A DNA stretch of 64,000 nt, from NCBI RefSeq assembly GCF_001550135.1, contig NZ_LRUE01000015.1, positions 310,001 to 374,000 of the forward strand, written 5' to 3'. Shown here piece by piece: positions 17,175 through 25,995 of this stretch. The stretch's first letter is position 1, and every line of letters starts with the position of its first letter. Both the position numbers and the translations under genes were made by a program. Under the pieces are notes generated by a model. The model searched no databases. It was not told the DNA's origin and saw only the letters and a program-made list of their open reading frames with translations. The stretch comes from Pseudoalteromonas shioyasakiensis. Its GTDB lineage: Bacteria > Pseudomonadota > Gammaproteobacteria > Enterobacterales > Alteromonadaceae.

Positions 17175-17702
17175 TTAACTCGGTTGTTGCCAATATTTGG
17201 CGTATAAATTTGGGTAGGTTTGTTTTAAAAACTTAGCTTTATCTTTAAAACGTTTACCTTTTGGTTGCTCAAGGCCTGATGGCACAAAGGGTAATTCGTC
17301 ATCATTACGTTCTTCGTAAAGCATACCAGCAATTAAATCGTACTCATCTAAATACGGGTAAGGCTGTTCGTTTAAATGATAAACTGGCGTACACTCGGCA
17401 ATTGAGTCCGGGTTTTCAAGCGCCTTTAAAAAAGCCTGTTCACCACGTGAAATAAGCCAACATAAAAACTCAGAAAAACCATAATCATCGTTACAACCGG
17501 CCATTACATAAGCGGCACCAAATAGATCCCAGGTATAGGCTTTACGCATACGTAGGTTAAACTGCTTATCAAATTCCATCAGCTGCTGGTCAGATAAATC
17601 AGTCAGCTTTGCTTTTAATGCGTTACAAACAGACTCAGGCTCAGCAGTTTTATCTTCGGCGGTCACAAGTTGCCAAAATTCACTTTCGCTTAAAACACTC
17701 AT
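17175..17702 (-). CDS. DUF4240 domain protein
   Basis: A 175-residue protein that fits DUF4240: an N-terminal ESEFWQLV, the central helix pair AYTWDLFGAAYVMAGCNDDYGFSEF (split here across residues 55-79), then FLCWLISRGEQAF and ALENPDSIAE. These are soluble proteins of unknown function, sometimes near polymorphic toxins. It overlaps the upstream ywbE-like gene by 4 bases, so translation is coupled. Confidence 0.82.
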   Translation of the reverse strand: MSVLSESEFWQLVTAEDKTAEPESVCNALKAKLTDLSDQQLMEFDKQFNLRMRKAYTWDLFGAAYVMAGCNDDYGFSEFLCWLISRGEQAFLKALENPDSIAECTPVYHLNEQPYPYLDEYDLIAGMLYEERNDDELPFVPSGLEQPKGKRFKDKAKFLKQTYPNLYAKYWQQPS

Positions 17703-17893
17703 GATAAGATCTCTTTCACGCGCCCTACTTGACCATCATCAAGTTGAACTTTAATACCATGCGGGTGGTTTGGGGATTTAGTTAATATACGTGACACCAC
17801 ACCTTGAGTTAACTGGCCTGTTCGTTGATCTTGTTTTAAAACAATGTTGACTTCGCAGCCAATTGAAATTTGTGAACGCGTAGGCACTGCCAT
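17699..17893 (-). CDS. YwbE family protein
   Basis: A 64-residue protein matching the YwbE family: PTRSQISIGCEVNIVLKQDQ, then GVVSRILTKSPNHPHGIKV and a C-terminal VGRVKEI. The family is small, KOW-like in pattern (a beta barrel that may bind RNA) and uncharacterised. A GAAAGAGAT ribosome-binding stretch precedes the start. It is the first gene of a pair with the DUF4240 gene. Confidence 0.85.
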   Translation of the reverse strand: MAVPTRSQISIGCEVNIVLKQDQRTGQLTQGVVSRILTKSPNHPHGIKVQLDDGQVGRVKEILS

Positions 17894-17952
17894 TGCTATA
17901 TCTCTTTCAATAATTTTTGCCGATTATAGCCATTTGCGGCTGGCTTACCAAA

Positions 17953-18399
17953 TTAAACCTGTTTGATTGGGCTGTTTTTAAGCAGCGCCTTTGGCAATAT
18001 CTCATTTAAACGTTTAGTGATTGCTTCAGCTTTGCCTTTTATTTGAAAGTCATAACCTTGGCCGTTACCATCTAAAATTACGGCTAAATAGTTATCAGCA
18101 ACTTTCAGTTGCGTAATACGGCTTAATTCAAGAGTCTCTTCTTTATCGCCATAATAAACCTGCTTAACCGTTAAGCTTGTGCCTGTTGCCGTCAGTGTTT
18201 TACTAAGCGCTGATTTGGCAGCAAGTTTCTCTGTTGAGCGGTAGGCCTGTACCATAAAACCGATAGCAAATATAAAACCGGTAAAACTTGAAATAGGTAA
18301 TGAGTCTGATTGCAAGCTGTACACACCTATACAAATAAATAACATAGCAAGGGCTAGATTTAACCTAACCATCTGTTTAGGGGTTAAATTTACGTACAT
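17953..18399 (-). CDS. Membrane-anchored hypothetical protein
   Basis: I do not recognise this 148-residue protein. Two hydrophobic helices near residues 12-30 and 36-52 form a hairpin anchor. A cytosolic domain of about 90 residues with alternating beta pattern (TLTATGTSLTVKQVYYGD, ITQLKVADNYLAVILDG) resembles a PH-like fold. It begins 2 nt after the upstream gene, so it belongs to a three-gene operon with the 90-residue and lipoprotein genes. Confidence 0.65.
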   Translation of the reverse strand: MYVNLTPKQMVRLNLALAMLFICIGVYSLQSDSLPISSFTGFIFAIGFMVQAYRSTEKLAAKSALSKTLTATGTSLTVKQVYYGDKEETLELSRITQLKVADNYLAVILDGNGQGYDFQIKGKAEAITKRLNEILPKALLKNSPIKQV

Positions 18400-18401
18400 T
18401 A

Positions 18402-18674
18402 TTATTCCTTTAAAAACGCAATTGCTTTTGCATTGATAGCTAAATCTATAGCGCTCAATTCTTTGATAATTAAACTGGAAATTAACTGGGTTTGCTCAGC
18501 GGTTATCGGCAGCTCTTTACAATAACAACTTACTTTTAGTGATTGCGGTAGCTTTTTTAGGTCAGCAGTATGCGTTAACCATGAAAATTCTTGTACTTGT
18601 TCTTTTGCTTGTTCGCACGCTTGCGTTAATGCAACTCGAATAGCCTTATCTAGACGTTTTTCAGTTTTAGTCAT
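18402..18674 (-). CDS. Conserved small cytosolic protein, unknown
   Basis: A 90-residue soluble protein: helical start MTKTEKRLDKAIRVALTQAC, then a beta hairpin around LPQSLKVSCYCKEL and a C-terminal helix. Related proteins in marine gammaproteobacteria are sometimes labelled Fis-family, but no Fis-type helix-turn-helix is visible, so I leave the function open. It overlaps the lipoprotein gene upstream by 8 bases and is followed at 2 nt by a membrane protein gene. Confidence 0.65.
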   Translation of the reverse strand: MTKTEKRLDKAIRVALTQACEQAKEQVQEFSWLTHTADLKKLPQSLKVSCYCKELPITAEQTQLISSLIIKELSAIDLAINAKAIAFLKE

Positions 18675-18873
18675 GTTCTGCTTGTTGTTTTTTAAATTCT
18701 TCGTAGCTGTCTTGCTGGCGCTTTACGCACTCATGGTACTCTTTATCTGCCATATGATTGCATTCACTTAAACGCGCCGATTGAATTTCATGATAACGGG
18801 CATCTGAGCTACAAGCTGATAAAAGTATTGCAAGGGTCGCAATCACGGCCAATTTTAAGGCATTTAAAAACAT
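18667..18873 (-). CDS. Small lipoprotein
   Basis: A 68-residue lipoprotein. The signal peptide ends in the lipobox LLSAC (Cys21), and the mature part is short, charged and helical with two more Cys (LSECNHMADKEYHECVK). It is likely tethered to the outer membrane, since residues after the lipid Cys are Ser-Ser rather than Asp. First gene of a tightly packed three-gene operon. The function is unknown. Confidence 0.75.
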   Translation of the reverse strand: MFLNALKLAVIATLAILLSACSSDARYHEIQSARLSECNHMADKEYHECVKRQQDSYEEFKKQQAEHD

Positions 18874-18958
18874 TAAATTTCCTTTATGTAGTTATACATT
18901 GGTGCTGCGTTTTCCTGTATATTGCGTGGGTTTAAATATTATTACCAAAGGGTTCTAT

Positions 18959-19768
18959 ATGATGTTGTCGCAGTTACAACAGCTGTTTCAGCGTATCGAT
19001 AAAAGTAAAATTTTTCAATCATTTGTTATTGCTGTCATTGTTATTTCAGCGCTAACAGTGGGTGCACACACCTACTCTTTACATCCAACTGCTGAGCTTG
19101 CCTTACATTGGATGGACTTAGGTATCACGGTATTCTTTTTAGTTGAGCTCGTGATACGGTTTATCGCAAGCCGTGGTTTTAAAGACTTTTTCACCAAAGG
19201 TTGGAATATTTTCGACTTTATAATAGTGGTGGGTAGCCTTTACCCCGCTGCTGGCTCTACGATTTTTATCGCTCGATTACTGCGTATTTTCCGCGTGTTG
19301 CGACTTGTATCTATGATCCCAGAGCTTAGACTGCTGGTTAACTCGCTTTTAAAAGCCATTCCACAAATGGGCTATATCGCCCTGCTCATGTTTGTAATCT
19401 TCTATATCTATGCCGCCATGGGTAGCATGCTGTTTGCTGATATAAATCCAGTACTGTGGGGTGATGTGTCTATTTCTATGCTCACATTATTTAGGATTGC
19501 CACGTTTGAGGATTGGACCGATGTTATGTATGAAACCATGGCTGTGTATGAACTCAGCTGGATTTTCTACCTAACGTTCATCTTCTTAACAGCCTTTGTA
19601 TTTTTAAACATGATGGTTGGTGCAATTTTAGAAGTTATGTCTGAAGAGCATCGTAACGCCCGTGAAGAGCAAACATCTGATGCCGACATGCCTGCAACCA
19701 AAGGGCAAATTGCTCAGCTACAAGCTGAAATGGCTGAACTCAAACAACTACTGAAAGAAAAGCAGTGA
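18959..19768 (+). CDS. Voltage-gated ion channel, BacNav-like
   Basis: A 269-residue six-helix channel subunit. The S4 voltage sensor (FIARLLRIFRVLRLVSM) has four Arg at every third position. The S5-pore-S6 module follows (about residues 135-235), and the selectivity filter reads TFEDWTD where NaChBac has TLESWAS. S6 is FVFLNMMVGAILEVM. The C-terminus is a Gln/Glu-rich coiled coil, normal for tetramer formation. ATG 18959 is chosen because AAAGGG lies 6 nt upstream. The extra acidic residue in the filter makes the ion selectivity uncertain (Na+, Ca2+ or mixed). A hairpin terminator follows at 19812. Confidence 0.88.
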   Translation: MMLSQLQQLFQRIDKSKIFQSFVIAVIVISALTVGAHTYSLHPTAELALHWMDLGITVFFLVELVIRFIASRGFKDFFTKGWNIFDFIIVVGSLYPAAGSTIFIARLLRIFRVLRLVSMIPELRLLVNSLLKAIPQMGYIALLMFVIFYIYAAMGSMLFADINPVLWGDVSISMLTLFRIATFEDWTDVMYETMAVYELSWIFYLTFIFLTAFVFLNMMVGAILEVMSEEHRNAREEQTSDADMPATKGQIAQLQAEMAELKQLLKEKQ

Positions 19769-19811
19769 CGTTTTTGGAGCTAAGCTTTTTAGATAATAGT
19801 TTTTAGCTATT

Positions 19812-19844
19812 AGGCGCTAGGACCTAGACCCTAGCGCCTTTTTT
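19812..19844 (+). terminator. Terminator built from an M3-like repeat
   Basis: A 10-bp stem (AGGCGCTAGG with CCTAGCGCCT) has an 8-nt loop and is followed by six T, 43 nt after the channel gene. The stem sequence is the same GGCGCTAGG text found in module M3 of repeat clusters C, D and E, so here a repeat module works as, or derives from, a terminator. Confidence 0.75.
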
Positions 19845-20223
19845 ACCCTCGCTTTTCTACCTTCCATGGTGGGTTTAAGCGGTTTTCTCCGGCCCAATAT
19901 AATTTAATTTTATTCCCTGATGGGTCTTTTAGAATTGCTTCTGTCCATAAATAACGCTGGGCTGTTGGCGGCTGTTCAAAGCTAATACCTTTTTTAACAA
20001 GGCTTGCATAGAGCTCATCGAGCTGCTCATGTTCAAAATAAATGACCGCACTATTACTAAACTCTTCAGTTTCTAATGACAGCGAAAATGTAGCATCACC
20101 ATCTGGGCATTGAAAGCGTGCGTAATGCGGTGTATCTACTATCTGAATCATTCCTAGTGTTAAGTAAAAAGCTACCGCTTCATTCATATCCTTTACAGGT
20201 AACGTCACCTGATTGAGATTCAT
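19843..20223 (-). CDS. VOC (glyoxalase/bleomycin-resistance) family protein
   Basis: A 126-residue vicinal-oxygen-chelate protein. It starts NQVTLPVKDMNEAVAFYLTLG and has the C-terminal signature LKDPSGNKIKLYW, where the Glu metal ligand found in many enzymes is Lys here. This makes a binding protein more likely than a glyoxalase I. It is a single gene. Repeat cluster D lies just upstream of its start. Confidence 0.85.
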   Translation of the reverse strand: MNLNQVTLPVKDMNEAVAFYLTLGMIQIVDTPHYARFQCPDGDATFSLSLETEEFSNSAVIYFEHEQLDELYASLVKKGISFEQPPTAQRYLWTEAILKDPSGNKIKLYWAGENRLNPPWKVEKRG

Positions 20224-20297
20224 TTGCTACTCCCATGTAATGCTTTATTCGTTACATCAGCATATCGCGTTCATTAAATTAAGCAAAAGATAAGTTA

Positions 20298-20564
20298 TGA
20301 GTTAGCGAGTTGCGAGAGTAAAGTTAGCGAGTTACGAGAGCAAAGTTTGTAGGAGGCGTTTCAACGCCGAACAAGTAGCAGCGATTTTACATCGCGTCCT
20401 AGAGCCTTAATCCTAGCGCCTAATGTTTTCTTTCGTAGGCGTGAAACTTGTTTCGCGCGTTTGTTTATAAGAGGCGTTTCAAACGCCAAACATTTATGGT
20501 TCACGGCAAAAGCCGTTCCTACATAAAAATGTTTAAGGTTTTGTCGCCATAAATAGCGACTTAC
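20298..20564. repeat. Mosaic GTAG-hairpin repeat cluster D
   Basis: The 346-base gap holds two 22-bp units (20298-20347), M1 (20349-20368), M2 (20375-20395), M3 (20401-20431), M4 (20435-20459), a second, headless M1-like hairpin (20471-20487), M7 reversed (20502-20522) and M6 reversed (20543-20564). Bases 20343-20464 match cluster E bases 21353-21474 with two mismatches in 122. The two clusters flank the gene at 20570-21253 as direct repeats. Confidence 0.88.
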
Positions 20565-20569
20565 AAAGA

Positions 20570-21253
20570 CTAGCCATTGGTAAAAACTAATTGAGATGGG
20601 TTGTCTGTTTGAATAAACAAGACTCTTGTCACTGTTGAACCTGATTCGTCTTTTGATGTGTTTGTGAAAAGGTAGTTTTCATCAAAAGTACTCAACTTAT
20701 CAAGATCAAAATCAGAGTTAGCCTCATGGTGAAATGACATAGCACAGACTTTACCTCTGCAAGCAAAGTCTTCAGCATAAACATCGTTTGTGCGAATTTG
20801 ATTCAACATCTCGAGCAGCTTAACTTCTCTTTCTATTGAATTATCGGTTTCTTCTGCACCTCGTACATTATTCAAAAAGTCATGAAATTCAGGAATTGTG
20901 ATTGCGCCAAATACGCTTTGCTGTTTAATTTGCTCATTATCAGTGATGAATAAATTGGTAACAGATTCTGATGATGAAAAATGTCTATCAGCTAAATTCG
21001 TTTGTTGACCTTGCTCTTCACTCACCTTATTACCTTCAGGATCTGAACTGGCTAATTGTTTAACTTGAATAGTGCTTTGATGTGTATCTTTGTTATTCGC
21101 CGAGATCACTTCTTTATTAGAATCACTGTTAACTTGACTCTCTATTACGGTAGCCGTCACCTCACTATTGTTGCTCGATGAAGTAACCAAATAAGTTATT
21201 AGCGAACTGATAGCAATCAAAATTAAAACTGTGAATCCATTTAGTTTAACCAT
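20570..21253 (-). CDS. Single-pass membrane-anchored hypothetical protein
   Basis: I do not recognise this 227-residue protein. A short N-terminal helix (about residues 6-24) anchors it. A Ser/Asn/Gln-rich linker of about 80 residues follows, then a periplasmic domain with one probable disulfide in FACRGKVCAMSFHHE and a beta-rich end. ATG 21253 is chosen because AAAGGA lies 8 nt upstream; an open frame continues to 21319. It is flanked by near-identical direct repeats (clusters D and E), so its loss by recombination would be easy. Confidence 0.65.
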   Translation of the reverse strand: MVKLNGFTVLILIAISSLITYLVTSSSNNSEVTATVIESQVNSDSNKEVISANNKDTHQSTIQVKQLASSDPEGNKVSEEQGQQTNLADRHFSSSESVTNLFITDNEQIKQQSVFGAITIPEFHDFLNNVRGAEETDNSIEREVKLLEMLNQIRTNDVYAEDFACRGKVCAMSFHHEANSDFDLDKLSTFDENYLFTNTSKDESGSTVTRVLFIQTDNPSQLVFTNG

Positions 21254-21339
21254 TACTAAAATCCTTTTATTTTTAAACCTTAATTCCTTGAAAATACAAT
21301 AGATTATTTTGTATGACAAGTAATGATTTTTTAGTTTAT

Positions 21340-21559
21340 AAGATACAAGGGGAAGTTTGTAGGAGGCGTTTCAACGCCGAACAAGTAGCAGCGATTTTAC
21401 ATCGCGTCCCAGAGCCTAAATCCTAGCGCCTAATGTTTTCTTTCGTAGGCGTGAAACTTGTTTCGCGCGTTTGTAGGTCGTGCTTTAGCGCGTAATTTGA
21501 AAAATGTTCAAGGTTTTGTCGCCATAAATGGCGACCTACATGGCTGAAGCCGTTCCTAC
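21340..21559. repeat. Mosaic GTAG-hairpin repeat cluster E
   Basis: This gap holds a partial 22-bp unit (21340-21358), M1 (21359-21378), M2 (21385-21405), M3 (21411-21435), M4 (21445-21469), M5 (21473-21492), M6 reversed (21518-21539) and M7 reversed (21542-21559). M1, M2, M4 and M5 carry intact GTAG heads; M6 and M7 carry CTAC on the plus strand. M7 overlaps the stop codon of the acetyltransferase gene. This is the cleanest cluster, with all six headed modules. Confidence 0.9.
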
Positions 21560-21990
21560 ACGAGCTCCATATGCAATATTGGAAAAGGCTTGCCCATATC
21601 ATCTAAAGGGGAACGTGAGGCAACTTTAAAACCCATATGCTGATAAAACCCAACTGCAAGTGGGTTTTGCTCATTTACATCCACTTTGTTGGCGGCTAAT
21701 TGCTCAACCGCAAAGTTAAGTAGGGCTTTACCTATGGCCTTACCTCTTGCGGCATTTAAAATAAACAACATTTCTATTTTGCACTCATGTACGCCAACGA
21801 ATCCTAAAATTGTTTTATTTTCATCCTTAATGCACTTTAAAGTCACATTAGGAAACGCCTGCTCAATGATGATTGGCTTAAAAAAGGCTATGTCGTCTTC
21901 TGTTATAAAATCATGAGTTGCTCGTACTGAGTTTTCCCATACAGCAAGTAGCTCTGGGTAATCTTGAGCGTTCACATTGTCTATTTTCAT
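21556..21990 (-). CDS. GNAT-family N-acetyltransferase
   Basis: A 144-residue acetyltransferase resembling E. coli YjaB in length and layout. The acetyl-CoA site is LFILNAARGKAIGKALL (about residues 75-91, with RGKAIG in place of the usual RGxGxG), and the motif AVGFYQHMGF lies near residue 115. The substrate is unknown. The stop codon TAG (21558-21556) is provided by the GTAG head of an M7 repeat, so the last residues HMELV lie against the repeat boundary. Confidence 0.88.
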   Translation of the reverse strand: MKIDNVNAQDYPELLAVWENSVRATHDFITEDDIAFFKPIIIEQAFPNVTLKCIKDENKTILGFVGVHECKIEMLFILNAARGKAIGKALLNFAVEQLAANKVDVNEQNPLAVGFYQHMGFKVASRSPLDDMGKPFPILHMELV

Positions 21991-22053
21991 TATTTGCCAT
22001 TTTGTTCTACATTGATTGCCGGTTACATACTAATGTGTAACAGCAAAATAAGT

Positions 22054-23592
22054 CTAGAGCGTTTGAGCATTGTCATTACCAACTAAAGCACTTTGTAACT
22101 CTTGCAAAGACAATGATTTATAAAAATACCACCCTTGTATTTGGTAATCCTGGTTATGACTCTCGATAAAATTGTACTCGTCCACAGTTTCAACCCCTTC
22201 AAAGATAACAGTTCGGTTCAACTCTGAGACTAATGACATTATCGCCAAAATCATTTTTTGCTTAACACCATCTGTAATTGATTGGGTAAATACCTTATCT
22301 ATCTTGATTACATCAAAGTTGATTTCTGTAAGCCACACAAGGTTAGATACCCCGGTTCCAAAATCATCGAGCGCTATTTTAAAGCCATATTTTTTAGCCT
22401 TTAAAGCGAAGCAAGCTAATAAAGTTAATGGCAGGCCAATGCGCTCTGTGATCTCTATCTTTACTTGCTCACTCCTTAGCTCATGCTTACTGCAAAGCTG
22501 ATGTAAGTAATCTAAAAACTCGGGGTTTTCAATTTCATATGCATTAACATTAATTGCGACAGAAAAACCATGATCGGTTTTCATAATTGGTGCTAATTCT
22601 TGAAGGGCCTTCGTCGCGCATTCATAGGCCAACATAGGATACAAAGATAACTGCTCAGCAACACCTAAAAATAGTTCCGGTGAAACCTGGCCATGTATTT
22701 CGTCTTTCCAGCGGACTAAACTCTCAACACCAATTATTTTGTTAGTTTTAACATCTATGATGGGTTGATACTCAAGATACAACTGTGCATTTTTGATTGC
22801 ACTTCGAAGTCTGAATTCCATGGAGTTTTGCATATCAAAATATGAGCTCAAAGAATAGGCTATTAAAAAGCTAATTAAACCAAGCATACATATGATCAAT
22901 ACAGATATATACAGCGGGAAATACAAAATACCTGGGCGATTATTCTCAGTGACAACACAATAAGAAAATTGTGTACTACACGTTTCTACCTGTTGCGTTG
23001 GTAAAAATGTTTTGCTGTTAAATTGATATTGGGTTTCATAGTGATGAAAAACATACTCTTTATTTTTAGAAATAATTTTAAATTCAAAGTGCTTATTTAA
23101 TTCATCAATATGTTTAAAAGGCTTGTTTACAGTGAATGCGATGATATCGTCACGTTTAGTGACGTCATACTTTGTTTCTACCGGAAAAACACCCGCAACC
23201 TCTGCTGCAAAATCATATCCTGAAGATGAATTATATAATTGCTGAGTAAGTAAAGTTGTTTTATCTAACTTACCCCAATTTGCAGAGCACTTAACCTTAC
23301 CTTTTCTAATTAAACCTAGATCATGAACGTATTCATAATTTGCCAAAATCACCCGTAATTTATTAATGGTTTGAGTGTCACATTGACGAGATGATATCTG
23401 TGACGCGGCATTTATTGCTGATGAGATATCTGCAGATATATGCTCAGCCTTATTTAATAAAACGTTCGAAAATTGCTTTTGGTGTCTTACCTGAAAATAA
23501 CTTACAGACACATGAAAAACGCAGGTTAGAAAGAACATTAGTAAACAAACAATAAGTGGCAATTTGTTAAAGTTGAATGTTCTTCCCTGCAT
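22054..23592 (-). CDS. CSS-type EAL c-di-GMP phosphodiesterase
   Basis: A 512-residue membrane enzyme. A helix at 13-31, a periplasmic loop (about 32-225) with Cys residues around SSRQCD and KVKCSANWG, and a second helix near 228-250 resemble the CSS redox-sensing module of E. coli Pde proteins. The EAL domain (about 262-505) keeps the catalytic motifs: ESLVRW (Ser for Ala), NVNAYEIENP, VKIEITE, DDFGTG, IKID and EGVE. It should hydrolyse c-di-GMP to pGpG, with activity tuned by periplasmic disulfide state. It stands alone, 159 bp downstream of a chemoreceptor gene on the same strand. Confidence 0.9.
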   Translation of the reverse strand: MQGRTFNFNKLPLIVCLLMFFLTCVFHVSVSYFQVRHQKQFSNVLLNKAEHISADISSAINAASQISSRQCDTQTINKLRVILANYEYVHDLGLIRKGKVKCSANWGKLDKTTLLTQQLYNSSSGYDFAAEVAGVFPVETKYDVTKRDDIIAFTVNKPFKHIDELNKHFEFKIISKNKEYVFHHYETQYQFNSKTFLPTQQVETCSTQFSYCVVTENNRPGILYFPLYISVLIICMLGLISFLIAYSLSSYFDMQNSMEFRLRSAIKNAQLYLEYQPIIDVKTNKIIGVESLVRWKDEIHGQVSPELFLGVAEQLSLYPMLAYECATKALQELAPIMKTDHGFSVAINVNAYEIENPEFLDYLHQLCSKHELRSEQVKIEITERIGLPLTLLACFALKAKKYGFKIALDDFGTGVSNLVWLTEINFDVIKIDKVFTQSITDGVKQKMILAIMSLVSELNRTVIFEGVETVDEYNFIESHNQDYQIQGWYFYKSLSLQELQSALVGNDNAQTL

Positions 23593-23751
23593 AGCTCATT
23601 ACTGTGTTGTTGGTTGCTGTTAAAAATTAATCATATTGTATTATTAAATCAAGTCCTAGAACCTAAAACAGGTAATTATTATTTGATAAATTGATCCAGC
23701 TCGTAAGTCTACTTAAAAACAAATAGCAACAATGTTTCAATAATGCCTCAC

Positions 23752-25710
23752 TTACACTTTAAATTTACCCACTAAATCTGTCAGTGTATTCGATAACAGG
23801 TTTAGTTTCTCTCCATTGCCTCTTGCACTATCGGCAATTTCGCTTACATCATCAGCCGCATTTTTTATTTCAACAACATTGCGGTTAATGTCTTCGGCTA
23901 CATGCTGTTGCTCTTCGGCTGCAGTGGCAATTTGTGTATTTAAATCGCTAATATTGACGATAGACGCGGTTATTTCGCTAAATTGTTGCTGTGCTGAATG
24001 AGCTAAATCAACTGTTTTGTTTGTACGGTTTAAGCTGGTTGTCATCTCTTTAGACACTTGATCAGACATTTTACGTAACGTATCTAACTGACTTGCTATT
24101 TCTTCTGTTGATTCTGAGGTCCTTTGTGATAACGCACGCACCTCATCTGCAACTACCGCAAACCCTCGACCATGGTCGCCTGCCCTCGCCGCTTCAATTG
24201 CTGCATTTAAGGCTAACAAATTGGTTTGCTCTGCAATGCCTCTTATCACGCTTAATATCGACATGATGTTTTCGCTTTCAGCGTCGAGTTGGTTTATATC
24301 TTGGGTTGCTTTGGTGATCACCTCAGACAAAGACACAACACTATCAACCGTTTCAGATATAACACTTTGCCCAAGCTCAGAGGCCTGCTGTGTTTGCGAT
24401 GCAAGCTCGGCTGCATTGGCACAACTAGCAGATACTTCATTAGCAGTCGCTGCCATTTCATTAATTGCTGTGGCCGCCATTTCAAGGGCTTGTTGTTGCT
24501 GTGATGTTGAGCCAGATAACTGTGCCGCCTGTGATGATGTTTGCGCTGAGGTATCACTAACATTTTGCGCACAATCATTAATTTGCGTGACTAAATCCGA
24601 TATTAGATTCAAAAATAAGTTAAAGCTGTTAGCCAGTTTGGCCGTTTCATCGCGTGTTTTAATCACTAAACGTTTAGTTAAATCACCACCACCTTGCGAT
24701 ATCTCGGTAAGACCATCACTTACTTCAACAATAGGTGCAGAAATTAATTTAGAAATATAGCTAGCAACTAAAATGAACACAGCAATCAAGATTGCACTGA
24801 TGACTAAAATAGTAATCGTCATTGCGTTTGCAGCACTCATCACTTCAGATTTTTCAACTAAACCTATAAATTTCCAGCCTAGTTCTTGCGAGGTGTAAAT
24901 ATTCGCTAAGTAATCTTTGCCATTAATGTCAATTTCAAATTGCCCCTGATTATTATCAGCGAGCTGTTTGTATTTTCCGTTATTGACTTGTGCTAGCTGC
25001 TTAAACCTGTAATCAGCATTTTTAATGTCAACGAGTATATTGCCACTATCTTCAATCAACATTAAATAGCCAGTTTCACCAAGTTTAATGTTCGCAATAA
25101 TATCGGTAAGGCCCTGCAAGGATACATCCATGCCCTGCACACCAATAAACTCTCCTGCTTGTTTAATCGCTTTAACAGTAGAAACAATGACCATGTCATC
25201 GGCTGCCCAATAATAGGCATTGGTTCTTACCGTTTTACCATCTGCTGCTTTGCCTGTTTCGTACCAAGGCCTTACTCTTGGATCATAATTCGCTGTAACT
25301 TCACCCTCTGGCCATTGAATATAACCGCCTTGCTCATTACCCATATAAATATAAGCAAGTCCCGGGTGGGTGGCGCCAAAGTGATCAAACAAACTAAAGG
25401 CGTTTTGTTCGGTGCTACTACCACTTAAATGATCAAGCTTTTCTGCACTAGGTGACTGTATATGGGTTTTAACGCCTTGCTTGGCGTCTAAGATAGCGGC
25501 ATGGGATGCAAGGTAATCGACGTTTTTTTCGATTTCGGCAAAAAACATACTGATACCATTATCGACTTGTCTTGCTTCTCTTTGACTAAGCTCGGCAAAA
25601 CTATCGAGGGCTTGCTGTCTTGTTTGTGTAATTACAAGCACAGCAATGATGATGAGTGGCAGCACAATTGCTGACGCAAAGGCGAGTTTTAATTTTTTTG
25701 AAATGTTCAT
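23752..25710 (-). CDS. Methyl-accepting chemotaxis protein, dCache sensor
   Basis: A 652-residue chemoreceptor. TM1 lies near residues 9-28, a periplasmic double Cache domain at about 30-270 ([16 protein letters not shown] and [16 protein letters not shown] are Cache landmarks), TM2 near 275-300 and HAMP up to about 355. The signalling domain has the conserved tip [18 protein letters not shown] followed by [12 protein letters not shown]. dCache domains bind amino acids, amines, acids or sugars; the ligand is unknown. ATG 25710 is chosen because GGAAG lies 6 nt upstream. Confidence 0.93.
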   Translation of the reverse strand: MNISKKLKLAFASAIVLPLIIIAVLVITQTRQQALDSFAELSQREARQVDNGISMFFAEIEKNVDYLASHAAILDAKQGVKTHIQSPSAEKLDHLSGSSTEQNAFSLFDHFGATHPGLAYIYMGNEQGGYIQWPEGEVTANYDPRVRPWYETGKAADGKTVRTNAYYWAADDMVIVSTVKAIKQAGEFIGVQGMDVSLQGLTDIIANIKLGETGYLMLIEDSGNILVDIKNADYRFKQLAQVNNGKYKQLADNNQGQFEIDINGKDYLANIYTSQELGWKFIGLVEKSEVMSAANAMTITILVISAILIAVFILVASYISKLISAPIVEVSDGLTEISQGGGDLTKRLVIKTRDETAKLANSFNLFLNLISDLVTQINDCAQNVSDTSAQTSSQAAQLSGSTSQQQQALEMAATAINEMAATANEVSASCANAAELASQTQQASELGQSVISETVDSVVSLSEVITKATQDINQLDAESENIMSILSVIRGIAEQTNLLALNAAIEAARAGDHGRGFAVVADEVRALSQRTSESTEEIASQLDTLRKMSDQVSKEMTTSLNRTNKTVDLAHSAQQQFSEITASIVNISDLNTQIATAAEEQQHVAEDINRNVVEIKNAADDVSEIADSARGNGEKLNLLSNTLTDLVGKFKV

Positions 25711-25995
25711 AGCCAACTTCCAACTAAGCACTTAAGAAAATATAGTGAGGCCTTGGAAGTTCGGCAAATAATTAAGTGTTTATTTTTTCGGAGCAAAGTA
25801 GATTAGACTAAATAAAATCAATGAGTTTTACATATCTTCTAAGATTGCTTTAACTCGAATCTTACTTTCTCAAAATATGACATTTAGTTGACAGACACAT
25901 GGAATGTACTAACTTTAACATTAGTAATTAACATGCTTTTAACAAAGCCATGCTAGATACTTTCCAACCAATTGGCAGCATTTGCGGGATGCAAA

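Noticed and set aside
24221..24760. 179-codon plus-strand frame rich in Ser, Ala and Cys
   Set aside because: It is the antisense shadow of the conserved chemoreceptor signalling domain; no ribosome-binding site or recognisable sequence.
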